NCBI GenBank assembly: GCA_947306845.1
Contig: CAMZHP010000116.1
Location: forward strand, 1 to 9,050
Direction: 5' to 3'
DNA from: an uncultured Prevotellaceae bacterium
GTDB lineage: Bacteria; Bacteroidota; Bacteroidia; Bacteroidales; Bacteroidaceae
Length of the DNA: 9,050 bases
The translations under genes and the position numbers were made by a program. This document shows positions 6,864 to 9,050 of the stretch, in pieces; the stretch's first letter is position 1, and each line of letters opens with the position of its first letter. The notes under the pieces are model-generated. The model searched no databases and was not told the origin of the DNA. It saw only the letters and a list, made by a program, of their open reading frames with translations.

Positions 6864-8237
6864 ATGAAAAAATCATTGCTCACTCTATTGTTAACAGTCG
6901 CATCGTTTTCCTTTGCATGGGCGGGTGGACTGATGACCAACACCAACTACCACATTGCTTTTGACAGAATGTTCGCTCGTGGCGCTACCTATCAGATAGA
7001 TGCCGCATTCAGCAACCCGGCTGGTCTGGCTTGGACACATGAGGGATGGCAACTGTCGTTCAACTGGCAGAGTCCCCATCAGAATCGTGATATCACCACC
7101 ACGTTTCCTTTGGTTCAGGCAATGTATGGTGAGCCTACGCACAAATTCCATGGAAAAGCCACGGCTCCTTTTGTGCCGGCGCTGTTTGCTGTATATAAGC
7201 ACGATAATTGGGCGCTTTCATCGATGATAGGAATCGTGGGAAGCGGAGGCTTCGTTGAATACGACGAGGGTGTGCCGATGTTCAACGTATTGCTGGGTTC
7301 CATGTTCGCTGGGAATGGCATCATTCCTGGACAATACAAACTGGACTCTCAGATGAAAGGCAAGCAATATATCTATGGGGGACAACTGAATTTCACCTAC
7401 CGTTTTCATGAAAATTTCTCGGCGGCTGTGGGTCTGAGGGCCAACTATTACGACGGTTACTATCAGGGACATGTCATCGCTAACCAACATGAATTATTCG
7501 GCGAACTGGCCAAACTGCAACTCGATGTCGACCAGAAGGGGTGGGGATTCACACCCATCATCAGTGTGGACTATCACAATGGACCTCTTACCTTAGGTGC
7601 AAAATATGAGTTCCGCACAAAACTGAATATACCCAATACCACCAACGAACTGACAGCAGGATTGGGAACGGGTCTTATGACTTATCTTGGACAGACTGAT
7701 GCAGGCAGGATGGTACTGCAGAAGATAGACGCGGAACTTGGCAGCAAGATGAAACCTTATATGGACGGCGAGAAGACGCGTTATGATATGCCTTCGCTGC
7801 TCGCGGTCGCTGCTCAGTATGAGTTCACTCCGAAACTTAGAGCCGCCCTGGAGTATCATTTCTTCGACGACAAACATGCGAAAATGGCGAATGACCGTCA
7901 GGAGAAACTGAAAGGTGGCACCCATGAGATACTGGCGGGCGTGGAGTACGATATCAACGATATGTTCACCGTCAGTGCGGGTGGACAACGTACTGACTAC
8001 GGACTCTCTGATGAGTATCAGACCAACACTTCATTTGCCTGCGACAGTTACAGCGTGGGCCTGGGCGGCGCTGTCAACATTAACAAAAACTTGCGGCTCA
8101 ATGTCAGTTATTTCTGCTCCATCTACAGCGATTACGATGTGAAAACGGATAATTATTTGGGTACAGGAATGCCAGGAACGGATACCTATTCACGCACGAA
8201 TGGGGTGTTCGGCGTGGGCATAGATTATAAGTTCTGA
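6864..8237 (+). CDS. Outer membrane beta-barrel protein, OmpP1/FadL-like
   Basis: A 457-residue outer membrane protein resembling the OmpP1/FadL/TodX family, whose characterised members move long-chain fatty acids or other hydrophobic compounds across the outer membrane. The start at 6864 is chosen because MKKSLLTLLLTVASFSFAWA is a textbook signal peptide with cleavage after AWA (residue 20). An in-frame ATG at 6810 would add 18 residues ahead of it and overlap rnz by 8 nt. The mature N-terminus has the family's SNPAGLAW motif (50-57), and the rest alternates aromatic-rich amphipathic strands. The segment beginning YDMPSLLAVAAQYEF (307-321) resembles the family's later barrel strands. The chain ends in YKF with a terminal Phe, the usual barrel-assembly signal. 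The substrate cannot be read from sequence. The stop overlaps the next start by 1 nt (TGATG). Confidence 0.85.
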   Translation: MKKSLLTLLLTVASFSFAWAGGLMTNTNYHIAFDRMFARGATYQIDAAFSNPAGLAWTHEGWQLSFNWQSPHQNRDITTTFPLVQAMYGEPTHKFHGKATAPFVPALFAVYKHDNWALSSMIGIVGSGGFVEYDEGVPMFNVLLGSMFAGNGIIPGQYKLDSQMKGKQYIYGGQLNFTYRFHENFSAAVGLRANYYDGYYQGHVIANQHELFGELAKLQLDVDQKGWGFTPIISVDYHNGPLTLGAKYEFRTKLNIPNTTNELTAGLGTGLMTYLGQTDAGRMVLQKIDAELGSKMKPYMDGEKTRYDMPSLLAVAAQYEFTPKLRAALEYHFFDDKHAKMANDRQEKLKGGTHEILAGVEYDINDMFTVSAGGQRTDYGLSDEYQTNTSFACDSYSVGLGGAVNINKNLRLNVSYFCSIYSDYDVKTDNYLGTGMPGTDTYSRTNGVFGVGIDYKF

Positions 8238-9037
8238 TGCAGCCAGTCGTCATTACCAGTACACAAAACCCGAGAATCAAGCGACTCCTCTCTCTCCAGC
8301 AAAAAGCGGGGGAGAGAAGGAGAGCGGGGCTCTTTGTCGCTGAAGGATTGCGCGAACTCTCACATTGCTGCGAGGGAGGATTTGTGGCAGAGGAAATCTA
8401 TTTTTGCCCTTCTCTGCTGCAAGGTGATGCTGCCAACTTCTTGGACAAATGGGCGGCGGAGGCTGTGTGGCACCAGGTGTCACCCGAGGTATATGGGCGT
8501 ATTGCCTATAGGGGGACTACAGAGGGGGTCGTGGCGGTTATCAGGGAAAGAAAACTGACACTAGATGACCTCCAACTTCGGGAGAATCCGCTTATCGTCG
8601 TCCTTGAAAGCGTGGAGAAACCGGGCAATTTGGGGGCGGTACTGCGGTCGGCGGATGCTGCGGGGGCGGATGCGGTCATCGTCTGTGACCCGCTCACCGA
8701 TCTCTACAATCCCAACCTCATCCGTAGTTCGATAGGGGCGATATTTACAGTCCCATGTGTGGCTTGCAACTCGGAAGAGTGCATACGTTTCTTTAAACAG
8801 CACCATATCACCATCCTCACGGCTCAACTGCAGGACTCCCATCTATATTATAAGGTGGACATGAAACAGTCTACGGCTATCGTGATGGGGACAGAGTCCA
8901 CCGGACTCACTGACATTTGGCGGAAGGCGGCAGATGCCCATATCCGTATCCCCATGCTTGGAAGGCTCGACTCCCTCAATGTGTCGGTCAGTGCTGCCAT
9001 CCTCCTCTTCGAGGCCGTAAGACAAAGGCAAGAATAA
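8237..9037 (+). CDS. TrmH/SpoU-family RNA 2'-O-methyltransferase
   Basis: A 266-residue SAM-dependent RNA ribose methyltransferase of the SPOUT superfamily. The N-terminal region (about 5-105) has the SpoU substrate-binding pattern: TSTQNPRIKRLLSLQQK, RRAGLFVAEG and a TTEGVVAV end. The catalytic domain (about 118-262) holds all three motifs. Motif 1 is EKPGNLGAVLRSADAAGAD (127-145) with Asn131 and Arg137, motif 2 is VMGTESTGL (216-224) with Glu220, and motif 3 is IPMLGRLDSLNVSVSAA (238-254). The trefoil-knot SAM site is therefore complete. Length and layout resemble the 23S rRNA Gm2251 (RlmB) and related SpoU methyltransferases. The target nucleotide cannot be told from sequence, so no symbol is given. 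It is the last gene seen in the run, translationally coupled to the barrel protein (TGATG). Only 13 bases follow it, so any terminator lies outside the window. Confidence 0.92.
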   Translation: MQPVVITSTQNPRIKRLLSLQQKAGERRRAGLFVAEGLRELSHCCEGGFVAEEIYFCPSLLQGDAANFLDKWAAEAVWHQVSPEVYGRIAYRGTTEGVVAVIRERKLTLDDLQLRENPLIVVLESVEKPGNLGAVLRSADAAGADAVIVCDPLTDLYNPNLIRSSIGAIFTVPCVACNSEECIRFFKQHHITILTAQLQDSHLYYKVDMKQSTAIVMGTESTGLTDIWRKAADAHIRIPMLGRLDSLNVSVSAAILLFEAVRQRQE

Positions 9038-9050
9038 AGATCTAAGAAGC

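Overview
The window reads as ordinary chromosomal sequence from a Bacteroidetes, most likely a Prevotella-like or other Bacteroidales genome. The support is threefold. Three intergenic gaps carry the Bacteroidetes housekeeping -7 box (TAnnTTTG), two of them with an upstream TTG or TTTG about 20 nt away. Shine-Dalgarno motifs are not evident. The protein families (propeller-type sensor kinase, lipocalin-like lipoprotein, OmpP1/FadL-like barrel) are typical of the group. Base composition looks even, near half G+C by eye. I see no transposase, integrase, tRNA, rRNA or CRISPR. All seven genes lie on the + strand and no stretch longer than about 130 bases lacks a gene.

Region 1 (1-3478) is a two-component system. 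A membrane sensor histidine kinase with a periplasmic beta-propeller region (126-2756) overlaps by 4 nt a LytTR-type response regulator (2753-3478). Upstream lie direct repeats with a 21-bp period, followed by a promoter whose predicted transcript starts almost on the kinase ATG. That repeat spacing resembles known LytTR-domain operators, so autoregulation is a reasonable hypothesis.

Region 2 (3479-4511) is a single secreted protein of unknown function (3577-4419) behind its own promoter.

Region 3 (4512-9037) is a tightly packed, co-directional run: mazG nucleotide pyrophosphohydrolase, a lipocalin-like lipoprotein, RNase Z, an OmpP1/FadL-like outer membrane protein, and a TrmH/SpoU-family RNA methyltransferase. 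Junctions are 4-nt or 1-nt overlaps or gaps of 12 and 46 nt, so it is probably one operon led by the promoter before mazG. It mixes nucleotide-pool cleaning and tRNA/rRNA processing with two cell-envelope proteins. This looks like a housekeeping cluster rather than a dedicated pathway.

I did not find a convincing undescribed system. The best leads are the repeat array before the kinase, the kinase's unusual architecture and the unknown secreted protein.
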